Translations under genes and position numbers: made by a program | Notes under the pieces: generated by a model | The model's input: the letters and a program-made list of their open reading frames with translations, nothing else | Told to the model about the DNA's origin: nothing | Databases searched by the model: none | Shown: positions 54,841 through 64,000 of the stretch, one piece after another | Position numbering within the stretch: the stretch's first letter is position 1 | Layout of the letters: each line of letters begins with the position of its first letter | NCBI GenBank assembly: GCA_963971425.1 | Contig: OZ020525.1 | Span: forward strand, 8,725,560 to 8,789,559 | From: Bryoerythrophyllum caledonicum | Taxonomy: Eukaryota; Streptophyta; Bryopsida; Pottiales; Pottiaceae | Length of the DNA: 64,000 bases | Reading direction: 5' to 3'

Positions 54841-56539
54841 ACCTATCAAAAGCACACATTTAACCCTAACATATTATCTCATCAAATTGAGCCTTGTGGC
54901 TTTGATTGGTTCTTCGTCCTTGGCTATTGGTTACTTGTACATAGTGTCTACCCTCGAGATGGGGAAGTAGTTCCATACTACTAAACCTATGTCTAGTGGA
55001 CATTGGTTTAGTGGTGGAACAAACAGACACTTTATTCACTCCGGCCTCTTTGGGGACCAAAGTTTTTTTTTTAATGTTATCACACCCTTCTTTTCACTAG
55101 AACGGTAATGTAAACAAAGTGTATAATATTTGATTATATCACATTCAAAGGATTTATGTATACTGTGATAATATGATGGTCCTTAAAATAAATAGAAATG
55201 ACAGTAGAAATGAAGGTAGAGACAAAAGCTTTATATGAAACCAAATGTAAAAGCTTGAACAATAAAGGTAGTTGAACGTAATATTTCATTGAGATCAAGT
55301 AAAAACTTCTTAGTAGATACCAAGAAGGTCCTAATGTTGCATTGATGTTAAATGAGCAACACCAATTCTAGTGAGTTTGTCATGGATATTTCATTGCTAA
55401 AATCTGAAACCACTAGTCATTATCGGCATTGGGTCATGATGTGTGCAATTTTGGGTTGCTCCACCTCAATCGAGCTCTCATTGATGGCATTGCCTCGAAA
55501 GTTGAACAAGGCCGATCGGCATTGGGTACCCTCCATGAGTTGGTTATCCATGGCATGTCTTCTCTCTTTTACTCACTCTCACTTATTGGCATTGGGTGAA
55601 GGAGGGCACCAAATTTCACCTACTCTAGAATTTGATTATGGGCTCCGGTGGTTTTTGGGCTTTTAAATTATCAATTCCAAATCTTTGTGATTAAATTTGA
55701 AAAAATATTTGTTGAATTTCATTCTTAATTCCGCATCTTTCTACATAAATGTTTTTGACATACAATGTCATTTGAGTCCCGAACTGGCTGAAGTGATCGG
55801 AATTGGGTGCCTCTACCTTAGAATGTAACTTTTGGGCGCATGTAAATCATAAGAGGATGGTGCATTACCAGATTATGAGAGCATGGTGCATCACAATGTC
55901 ATGGTGGTGGTCCTCACTTGAAAGTTTGGGCTAGTGATTGATTGAAGGATGTTTTGGCTCAACTTATAGCCATCCTTTTTGTAATTACATATGCTAAAAA
56001 CCTTTTTATAAAGCATTGCACACTTAGAACACCAAACTAAAATGCTCCAAAACAATACGCAAATGGTAAAGATCAAATTTGAACATTAAAAACAACTTAC
56101 TTCAACCCTACTTTCATTGCTCATACCATGCATTTTTTTGGTTCATTTTATTATGTTCCTTCCTCTTCCACTCCTTCAACAACATGATCATATTTGCTAA
56201 AGAATAACTCTTCAAATAAGAAAAATTAAATAAAACTATCATGACCTATATATAAAAAAATCTTTAAGCTCTTTCATACTATATTTAAACCAAGATTGGA
56301 CCATCTTAGCCATATATTCTTAAATTAAACGAAATTCAATTTTAAAAACCTTGTTTTTGTTTATTTTTCAAATATTCATTAAAAAATACAAGCTAGTAAC
56401 TGTTCAATGTAACACGTTTCGATATTCCATTTTGGAACTAAGGTAGGACATCTCAATACAACCTACCAATTGCTGCCCCTAACCTCTAAATTCAAATGGA
56501 CCAAAAGCTAGCGAGGAAGGAGGCAAAATTGCAAATCTC
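54841..56539. other. AT-rich DNA, no recognisable gene
   Basis: A plus-strand frame of 104 codons (55352-55666) has no recognisable motif, and its DNA repeats 'CGGCATTGGGT' words. The remainder is AT-rich. Confidence 0.35.
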
Positions 56540-56990
56540 AAGTGGCAACTCTGGCACAAAGCTGTGGGAGTGAACCAATAGCGGAATTGGGTTTTTGCCA
56601 ACACCAACGGCGAATGCGAGGTTTGCAACGAATATGCACAATAGAACATTGTTCATAGGTTTTTGGAGTGCCCTCAGGCTATTGATGCTTCGAATTATGT
56701 TTTTTTAATTCTCATTGCGGTTGGTAGCTCTAGCAAGAGAAGGTGGGCGAAACCAAACCTTAAGAAAACACTTTTTGTTGCTAGACTCCCCAGGAAGTTC
56801 AAAGAGGTGGGCAAACTTTGTCTTTTCTTTTGGGAGATTACGCTTTGAACTATTTAGATTCCGTGTAAGGATTGGGTGTTAAAACAACAACGATGGAACA
56901 AGCACAAAATTTAGAATACCACTTGGCAGGGTCTCACTAACTATAGGAGACTGCATGAGAGAGAGTGGTGACGACCATATTGGATTATAA
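56540..56990 (+). pseudogene. LINE ORF2 fragment: RT zinc-binding domain and C-terminus
   Basis: With stops ignored the plus strand reads 'LWHKAVGVN', RNWVFANTNGECEVCN, 'NIVHRFLECPQA', then 'WVLKQQRWNKHKI' and TWQGLTNYRRLHERE. The C..C / H....C spacing is that of the zf-RVT domain after the reverse transcriptase in plant and algal LINEs. 5' truncated, several stops. Confidence 0.68.
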
Positions 56991-57228
56991 AAAGATGGCG
57001 CCACCACCCAATCTAACACTATTTGGGGTTGTTTTGAAGTTGTGCATAGGAGACAAGGGGACCATATGACTTGGTCTAGAGGGCTGTAGGTTTGGGTGTG
57101 TTTGGTCCTTTGCGTGGGAGGCCCTGTGTGCTCTCTTTGTTTGTTGGTTTCTTCTTTTGCAATTAATCTTTACATGACCAAGGGATTTTAGACGAATATC
57201 TTCTCCATTGTTTAGATACTGCATAGAT

Positions 57229-57385
57229 GAACTTTTTGAGAATGTAACCATAGGATCTTCTTCTAAACTTATATGTGATGATGTGGTTAAAGTTTTGTGA
57301 ATTTTGACGGTACAAATTAAAAGACGATTGTAGTTAAAGTGAAAACATTTGCCCCCAAGGAGACACTTGGTCCTTTAGAACTTAA
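57229..57385. repeat. Short TTAA-family MITE, truncated
   Basis: 'TGAACTTTTTGAGAATGTAA' through 'GACACTTGGTCCTTTAG' with TTAA at 57382-57385. It matches the inverted short form (18073-18272); the left terminus is missing. Confidence 0.7.
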
Positions 57386-57775
57386 ATTCCAATTATATTT
57401 GTGCCAAAAAAATTTATCAAAAAAAAACAACACAACACAACACAATACAACCTAATATTGCTTCTATATGCACGTCATGGTAAGCTTTGGGTGTTAAAGA
57501 CAATTGTCCCACTAAAAAGTTCATATATCCTTTACGCGTTAGACTCCAAAACAAGAACTAATTTGGATAGTTTAGAGTAAACTTTTTGCAAAATATTGTT
57601 TGTATACGGATTGCCTACCTTTCAAGTTCTCTCATACTCATTTTTGAGGACTAGGAGGGGTTCAATTGTTTTATTTTATTTTAGATGCAGGAATTGTCCC
57701 ACTTCTAGCAATTTCAAGATAGCATACGTCGGGCCAAGAAATTTAGAGGTTTTTAATAAAAAGGAATGGGATATG
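57386..57775. other. AT-rich spacer
   Basis: A short CACAA repeat at 57428-57450. Nothing else seen. Confidence 0.35.
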
Positions 57776-58734
57776 TTAACCTCTAAATGAAAAAAGTCCT
57801 GAGGTGGGCTTTTGCAAATCTTGGGCACGTTCCCATGGTTGCAATTTATAGATTGCAATTCTTGAAATTTTGTATAGAGATGCAAGAAGACAAGAGGTAC
57901 GTAGGAGTATAATTTTTCTTCACACCAGACTTATAGGAAAAAAGTTATGCCATCTTAAGGAAATAATTGTCAAGTGTGGGCACATCAAGCAACTCCAAAA
58001 ACTTTTGCTAGGACACTCTAGTAAATTTGAGATATTCAGTACTAGAAATTAATATTAATTACTTTCATATTGTAAAAAAATCATTTCTTGTCTTTCGTGA
58101 AAAAATACATTTTATCCCAAATCAAAGATTTTCACCCATTGCCACACATTGTTGGGCAAGAACCAAAAAAACTTCTTCCTTTCCACATAAAACTTTGAGA
58201 TCTTCATATTTTTCACTTTTTGTTTTTTCTACTACAAGGTGTGGTGTAAACCTTCTTATTGACCGTTCGGATTATCATTCTAAAACATATTTTGTTCCCA
58301 AAAAACTGGAACGTGAATTGGCACTTTTTGAACCTCTACACCTTACACAATTTTTTTTGAATATTCTACACCCCTTCTCTAACTCCAAAAATTGGAGTGC
58401 GAGGAGTTAATATCATGGTCAACACGATGACATAAAATTTAGACCTTGTGTAGGGAAAAACTTTGACACCAAGTGAAGTCAAAGTCTGCTAATCCACTAA
58501 ACACAAGGATGAAAGCGAACCATGTTTTCTACTTCAAACACTATAATTTTTCAATCCGTGCGGTCAAAATTGATGAATTTTTGCGAGTGTGTCACTTATT
58601 AAGTTCTAAATGAGATCCTACGGTTAAAACTAGAAAAACGGTTTTTTTTTTGTTTCCTTTCTTACTCAGTGCACTAGAATTAACCGTTTTGAAGTGCTTT
58701 AGGTGTGAAATCGTCAAGGAAATTTAGGGGTTAA
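57776..58734. repeat. TTAA-family non-autonomous element, long form (copy D)
   Basis: TTAA at 57776-57779 and 58731-58734. The left end TTAACCTCTAAATG is diverged; the right end is 'CGTTTTGAAGTGCTTTAGGTG...AATTTAGGGG'. The interior is collinear with copies A-C 50 kb away. Confidence 0.82.
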
Positions 58735-60387
58735 GAAAATATTGTAGCAATCAACATATCATGGTATTCATTCTGAAGTATGTCCTGATGATTTACCCAA
58801 TTAGCTAAAAGCAAAAGAGCAGGGAGACCATGATCAGGGAGACGGTGTTTCCCCCTGCGAGACTCTTTTCTCTTTGTATGTAGAAAAAGGGCACGACAAC
58901 GAGGCGCCTCGTAGGCGAGGAATCTGGCAACATGGCTGCCCCCTCACAGCAACCCGAATGAAACCAAACAAGAACAACACGCACCTGCGACGCTTGCCGC
59001 CCGTGTCGTATTCCCCGTCCTATCGACTTGGCCCCTGCTGTAGCGTGTGTCAGCGGGCCCACTCTTTCCCAAGCTAAATGTGCACAATGCTCACCTGCTG
59101 CGACGCCCGATCAATCAAATCCAGCGCCCCCATTTCGCGCGATCGTTTGCTAATGATTTTTAATAGCACCTTGATAAAAATACCTCGCCCTCACTGCCTG
59201 CTTGCTGGAAAGAAGTGAGTTCGTTAGGGTCGAGACCGCTCGGGAATCCGGACCGAAACTGCGACGTTGCGAATCTGCCTAGGAATGAATAATTGATCCG
59301 TCACCGCTATGGTGGCATAACAACATGCACACAACAACTCCTGCAGACGCGGTAATTCTCGTTAGTGCTGCGGTATGCTTGACAGTGATCGTGTACAGTG
59401 CAGCTGGAGTGAAGATGCAGATGGGTCCTGAGTTGAGAATCCAATCAATTGAATTCAACTGAGAGCCAGCGGACATCGTTTGGAAGGGGCCACTGGATTA
59501 TGATTCGATGGTAAAATTGCCCCTTCGATTCTGCTCATGCGAATTTACCTCTGCACGTCGCCAAGTGTTGGTGCTGCACAAGAAAGATCCGTTTATGCAC
59601 GATTCGATAAGTTATAAATTATGACCTTGAGTTAGGCGGTGCATTAGATACTACCATGTGACAAAATTCCCAGGATTAGAATAGAGTAACTTTGTGGCAT
59701 TTTATAATCAGTACGATCCCAAAAAATGACATTGTATAAGGTGATATGAAATCAATTTCAAGATGGATTTAGAGAAAGTAAAGCGCAAGATCTAAAGGGC
59801 GGAGTGGTGATCATTGAACGCGTGAGGCAGGTAACAAGCAACAAGGAACTGGATCAAGGGAAGTCTGATGGATCGAAGAATATGAGGTTCCTTGTCCCTG
59901 TTGCCACCACCACTGGCCACAGGCTGTGGGGTAATAATGCAAGAGATTCCGTGGAGATGAGTCACAGTTCTCATCTAGGCTGTGAGTGGCCGCTGTTTTG
60001 AATGTATCTCCGCGATTCGCTGTCAAGATGCCTGGCTTGCCACTCTGTAATTTCTGATGAAGAAGAAGTAGAAGTAGATGAGGTCAAAGGGTGGGGCAGA
60101 TCCGGTTGACTTGTGCCAGCCAGGCTGGTGCCCACTGCCACAATGAATTCTTCACCCACCCCCTCCTTGGGCAATCCTTTAGCAAGTTACAGTAGTTGCC
60201 TCTGACCCCACCTCCCCACACTTTTCTGCCCCCTTTTCGATTGCCCACTTTCTCCTTCCGAGGTATCATTGCCTCCTGACCTCCATTATGATTTCCTCCT
60301 CTACCTAGCCCTTGCAAACATTGGACCTATGGAATATCTCTTGCCAAAGGTCGACAATGCTGGATTGGCCCCCTCGTTGAGCATACG
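58735..60387. other. Less AT-rich, apparently unique DNA, no gene assigned
   Basis: Composition differs from both flanks and I see no repeat termini. Short frames (for example minus 60084-60317, Gly/Arg-rich) lack recognisable motifs. It could be host intergenic or intronic DNA. Confidence 0.3.
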
Positions 60388-60395
60388 CACATGAG

Positions 60396-60828
60396 CAGTG
60401 GTGATTTTTCACAAGGTCCCTAACATGTCCCGGGACATGTTCTGAAAAAAAAAACATTTCCAGTGGACAGGTTCTCTTAAAATGAACCGGTTTTTGGACG
60501 TGTCAAATTCACTTTGGACGGGTTCTAAAAATAAATAAAAATTTGACAATTTATTCCCAAAAAAATGAATGATGCAAATATCAATTACATTATGTCATAT
60601 ATGACATGTGAATGTAAACATAATGGAGTCAAACCACTAATACCTAATCAAAATATCAATCTTCAAAAGGCTGGATTCACCTCCACACATTGATTCATCA
60701 ACCACAATATTTAGAACTTTTTTAACACAATGTCAAAGATTTAAATTGAAGGTAAACTAAGCAATTGTATAAAAATTTAGTTAATATAAACATGTTCAAT
60801 TTTTACAAAAAAAAAAAGAACTTACCAT
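60396..60828. promoter_or_regulatory. hAT left end: terminal repeat and subterminal motifs
   Basis: The terminal 21 bp pair with the right end. 'TTTTGGACGTGTC', 'TTTGGACGGGTTC' and 'AGTGGACAGGTTC' follow within 150 bp. In hATs such repeated motifs are transposase-binding sites (established for other family members; inferred here). Confidence 0.6.
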
Positions 60829-63258
60829 TCAAACAAGTGGATGAATTCTCCTATCCTTCATGTTTCTCCAGACAAGCATCACTGCATTCCAATTAATGTT
60901 TTCAACTGGAATATTTGCACATGAAATGCGCATCAAAGCATCTAAAGCCTCCAACTTCAACCTAGTACGGAGATGACTCTTGATCAGGTTTTGTTTGGAA
61001 AAACCCCTCTCACATATTGCAGTGCTCACAGGAATCACCATAACTCTCCTCCACAAGTTACTCAAACCAGGCCAATTGATGGACCACTCTGGAGTTGTAC
61101 CTGCAAACTCCCATGCTTCAAATAAAGACTTATTTGGGATCATCTCTCTCATGGTCTCTACCATCTCCAAGCACTCACCTCGACACCGATCTTGTTCTTC
61201 TTTAGAACTCTGGAACTTCACAAACAACCTCTCCAACCACTTTTCAGTAATACGAGTCCTCTCATCATCATTTGCTGGATAGAGATTGGGGCTGAAGAGC
61301 TTGCATGCATTGAAGATGCCTAAGTCTGGAAACCTATTATTCAATGCATCCACCATCCTCTGCACATACTCTGCCCAAATGAGTTTGCACTCCTCAATAG
61401 TACTGGCTCTCCTAGTAACACTCTCCAAATGCATTGGATAGGTTCTCAGGCCACCATCTGCAACTGGATACTCCATCTCCATAGAAGTTGCACAGGTCTC
61501 CAAAAATGGCCACAATGCCCTTGAACCTCTTCCAAATGCTGCACCTCTAGCAGCTAGAAAACGTCTACTCAATGTTGTGATACAAATGTTTAAATGACCT
61601 CCAATCTGAGTAATATCCACATGGTCACTCTGAAATAGCTTATTGAGTTTATTCAACTCAGTAAGAATATCCACAAGTAACCGTAGAAGGAATTGAAACT
61701 GAAAGGATGTGAGTTTACGATACCACATTGCTTCTTCTTCACGGAAAAGCTCCAGAAATGAGGGCATACAATCCAAAATCCGTTGCATCACTTGTCCGCA
61801 GGATAACCATCAAACTCCATGTATGTGGAGAACAACCAATGGATCCATCGCAAACTCGAGCATCAACTGATCAAGCTGTGTCCGCTGCAATGATGACCTG
61901 CCCACCCACGTGTATGCAAAGTTGGAGATATCATCCAAAACCTGTAGCTCCGGTGATGCCTCAGCTACATCGCTGGCTGCCAGTGCATCTCTAAACAAAC
62001 ACAGGAATTAATTAGTGAATATATTAGATTCTAGAAAATAATGAAATTCATTAAAAAAAAACTTAAAATTAAAGACTCACCTATGTGCAATGCAATGCAC
62101 ATTAACAAGTGTTGGTACATCTGCCTGAAGTCTGCCTGCTAGTCCTTGTCTCACCCCAGTCATAGAAGCCGCTCCATCAGTAGCTAAAGCCACTAATTTG
62201 TCAAGAGGCCACTGCAACTCCTCCAATAAATCCACCACATTCCTATAGAATACCTCTCCTGTGGCTCGTGGAACACCAGACAAACCAACATACTGCATAC
62301 GTGGAGGGCCTAAGCCACCACGAGATAGACTGCAAACATACACAATCAAATGCTGCTCTAGACTACGATCGGTTGATTCATCTACAAGAAGAGAGATCAC
62401 CGGTGAATCTCTAACTTCTAAAAGATCAACATCCCTCAAATGCTGTGAAATGGCCCACAAAAAATCAAATGCAGATTGTCTACTAGTGTAAGCACCGTAC
62501 TCATCATTGACAGGCATGTCTGGAGCCCTGAGGTGTCTAATTATCTGACACATATCCTCATACTAGTTGATAGCTCTATCATTAACTACCAAATGGTATA
62601 AAATCTTCATACAACAAACAATTCTAGCACTCTCTGCATCAATAGCATTTACCACATGTCTAGCCATGGCAAGTGCCTCAGGGTTATCTCTCACCGGTCT
62701 CCACCTGAGCATGGCATGAGCATGAAGGGTTGATCCTTCATGCTCCTTCACAGCTGAAAGTTGCAATGACTCACAACCTTCTCCTCTGGTCCCCCATCGT
62801 GAGTTTTGACGAGCTGCTTGACATGCTGTACACTTCATGTAGGACTTCTGTCTAGGGAGAGCAATGTGCATCAACCAGGGCCTTCCCTGACGCCATACGG
62901 GCATAAACTTCCTCCTCCTTGGAGGCCGCCCTCCACCACCATGAGCTGGAACCTGTACTCCTACATTATCCTCCTCATGTGCACTATCATCAAAATCATT
63001 GTCCTCCCCCATCTCATTCTCTTCCCCCATCTCAATGTCCTCTCTGATCTGATCATGACCTTGAACGCCACCTTGCTCTACCTCAACATCAGGAATACCA
63101 CGTGGAGAACCCCTAACAGAAGATTCTGACAACTCAGGCACTTCATTCCTCCCATCACTCAAAGTTTGAGAAGAAGAAGATGCCCTAAACATATGGAGAA
63201 TGCTCTGTTGCCGGGCATCTCTCCTTTGCTTGGGTACTCCAGACACTGGCAAAGACAT
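60829..63258 (-). pseudogene. hAT transposase, BED/TTF-zinc-finger type, two exons, two in-frame stops
   Basis: Exon 1 is 63258-62081, the intron 62080-61991, exon 2 61990-60829; about 779 codons. An acidic N-terminus (residues 40-100) precedes a zinc finger (C143, C146, H173, H179 or H181). The RNase-H-fold core has 'LLVDESTDRSLEQHLIVYV' and 'LATDGAASMTGVRQGLAGRL' with both catalytic Asp, then VNVHCIAHR at the splice junction. The C-terminal dimerisation domain has 'NLWRRVMVIPVSTAICERGF' and SKQNLIKSHLRTRL, including the catalytic Glu. The stops are TAG at 62563-62565 and TGA at 61810-61812; the latter sits where Arg is expected (CGA). Otherwise intact. It resembles ZMYM/KIAA1586-like hATs. 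A recently active copy silenced by two point mutations is the simplest reading. Confidence 0.9.
61991..62080 (-). other. Intron in the hAT transposase gene (90 bp)
   Basis: On the minus strand: donor CATAG|GTGAGT, acceptor TTTGTTTAG|AGATGC. Removing it joins ...HCIAH to RDALAASD in frame, as expected for the family. AT-rich, of typical spliceosomal form. Confidence 0.85.
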
Positions 63259-63965
63259 AACTGCAATACATATTCAAAACAAATCAATCACCACACACAT
63301 GAAATACAAAAACCCTAAATGTGTGACTTACCCTAAACCTAGACTCTATGTTGATTTCTTGTATACATTACTTCTCTATCACTTGAAAAAAATAAGAAAT
63401 ATCAAAGTAAACAAACATACCTAGGTCCTGAAGCTTTAGTCCACCTCAAAAAATCACAACTGGGCTGAAAACGCACCACTGAGCTGTGCAAGAGTTGGAC
63501 CCAAAAAAATGAGCCAAAAACTGAACCTCGTAGTTTCTGCAGCCTGTGCAGCCTCGCAGTCTGTGCAGCCTGTGCAGCCTCAGCCTCGACCTGAGCTGCA
63601 GAGCTTGGCCGGGTCGGGCCTTCAGGCCGGGCCGGGCCAGGCTTCAGAGCCGGGCCAAGCCAAGCTCTACAGCGGCCACGCTTTGCAGCTGCCGCCTGCA
63701 GGCTCTACCTGTTCTTTTCGGTGTTTTTTTTTGTGTTTTTTTTTGTGTTTTTTTTTTTGGTTTTTTTTTTGGTTTTTTTTATAAACATACGGGATGGGTA
63801 TTTCTTTTTTGAACCGGTTTTGGGACGGGTTGTTTTTTTTTAACCTTTCAATGGACGGGTTGGTTTTGAGATTACCAGTTTTGGGACGGGCTGCAATTTT
63901 TTTTGCCTTTCAATTCAAGGTTTTTGGACATGGCCGGGTTAAAACTTTGTGAAAAAACAACCCTG
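63259..63965. promoter_or_regulatory. hAT right end: leader, low-complexity DNA and subterminal motifs
   Basis: Upstream of the transposase start. It contains a GC-rich stretch with 'GTGCAGCCT' repeats (63536-63600), a T-rich run with GTG spacers (63718-63780), and repeated 'TTTTGGGACGGG' and 'ATGGACGGGTTGG' words before the terminal repeat. No clear TATA box. Confidence 0.55.
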
Positions 63966-64000
63966 CACATGAGCACCGTATGGTGATGTGAGGTACCAAA

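Larger units (their letters stand above)
60396..63965 (-). mobile_element. Complete hAT transposon (3,570 bp)
   Basis: Left end CAGTGGTGATTTTTCACAAGG; right end, reversed, CAGGGTTGTTTTTTCACAAAG. These imperfect inverted repeats begin with CAG as in many hATs. CACATGAG is duplicated at 60388-60395 and 63966-63973, the 8-bp signature of the superfamily. One transposase gene on the minus strand fills the middle. Both ends carry several TGGACGGGTT-like words. A GC-rich stretch with short 'GCAGCCTGT' repeats (63536-63720) precedes the gene and may hold its promoter. Confidence 0.94.

Noticed and set aside
55352..55666. 104-codon plus-strand frame
   Set aside because: No recognisable domain, and short DNA repeats inside; not enough to call a gene.

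Overview
This window looks like nuclear DNA from a large, repeat-rich genome of the plant lineage. The evidence is the element content: plant-type Ty3/gypsy pol with RNase H, LINEs with reverse-transcriptase zinc fingers, a PIF/Harbinger fragment of the plant transposon-protein type, and a BED/TTF-hAT transposase. A streptophyte alga or early-diverging plant (a Chara-like genome, for example) would fit, but that is inference. I found no convincing host gene, no rRNA or tRNA gene and no CRISPR array. Two short stretches (7139-7528 and 17852-18058, both minus) might be host exons.

Layout. (1) 1-10.4 kb is AT-rich and packed with one family of short non-autonomous elements. They end in TTAACCCCTAAAGGACC and its complement, so the TTAA target site is piggyBac-like. 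More copies lie at 13.7, 16.5, 18.1, 57.2 and 57.8 kb. (2) 10,426-13,204 is a complete Tc1/mariner-type element with about 580-bp inverted repeats, a TA target duplication and an uninterrupted 336-aa transposase whose first catalytic Asp has become Asn. (3) 14.6 kb holds a (TTTTG)n array, 17.2 kb a LINE fragment and 19.4 kb a Harbinger fragment. (4) 21.3-54.9 kb is a deep nest of elements. (5) 56.5-58.7 kb holds another LINE fragment and two TTAA copies. (6) 60,396-63,965 is a complete hAT element with an 8-bp target duplication and one spliceosomal intron in its gene.

The nest is the highlight. A LINE (28.5-29.96 kb, resuming at 54.77 kb) is split by a decayed minus-strand Ty3/gypsy element. 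That gypsy element is split by two 2.0-2.1 kb solo-LTR-like units in opposite orientation (31,606-33,622 and 35,595-37,743). It is also split by unit gamma (39,548-51,653), which contains unit beta (41,081-49,516), which contains unit alpha (43,926-47,836). Separately, unit delta (22,036-25,843) interrupts unit epsilon (about 21.3-26.5 kb). For most joins I could read both the 5-bp target duplication and the resumption of the interrupted reading frame.

Alpha, beta, gamma, delta and epsilon form one family. Each carries one gene for an unrecognised protein of about 450-650 aa. It has a conserved N-terminal domain (blocks MGC..L.....W, W..VY.F, FL.PI.HPEKP, HLY.H), a coiled-coil middle and a basic tail. 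The four units with mapped ends have TG...CA termini and 5-bp duplications like LTR retrotransposons, yet I see no LTR pair and no pol. Either each is a solo LTR that itself carries a gene, or this is a non-autonomous single-gene element class. The gypsy integrase ends in a PHD-finger-like module. Most reading frames in the nest are broken, often by TGA or TAG where relatives suggest CGA or CAG.
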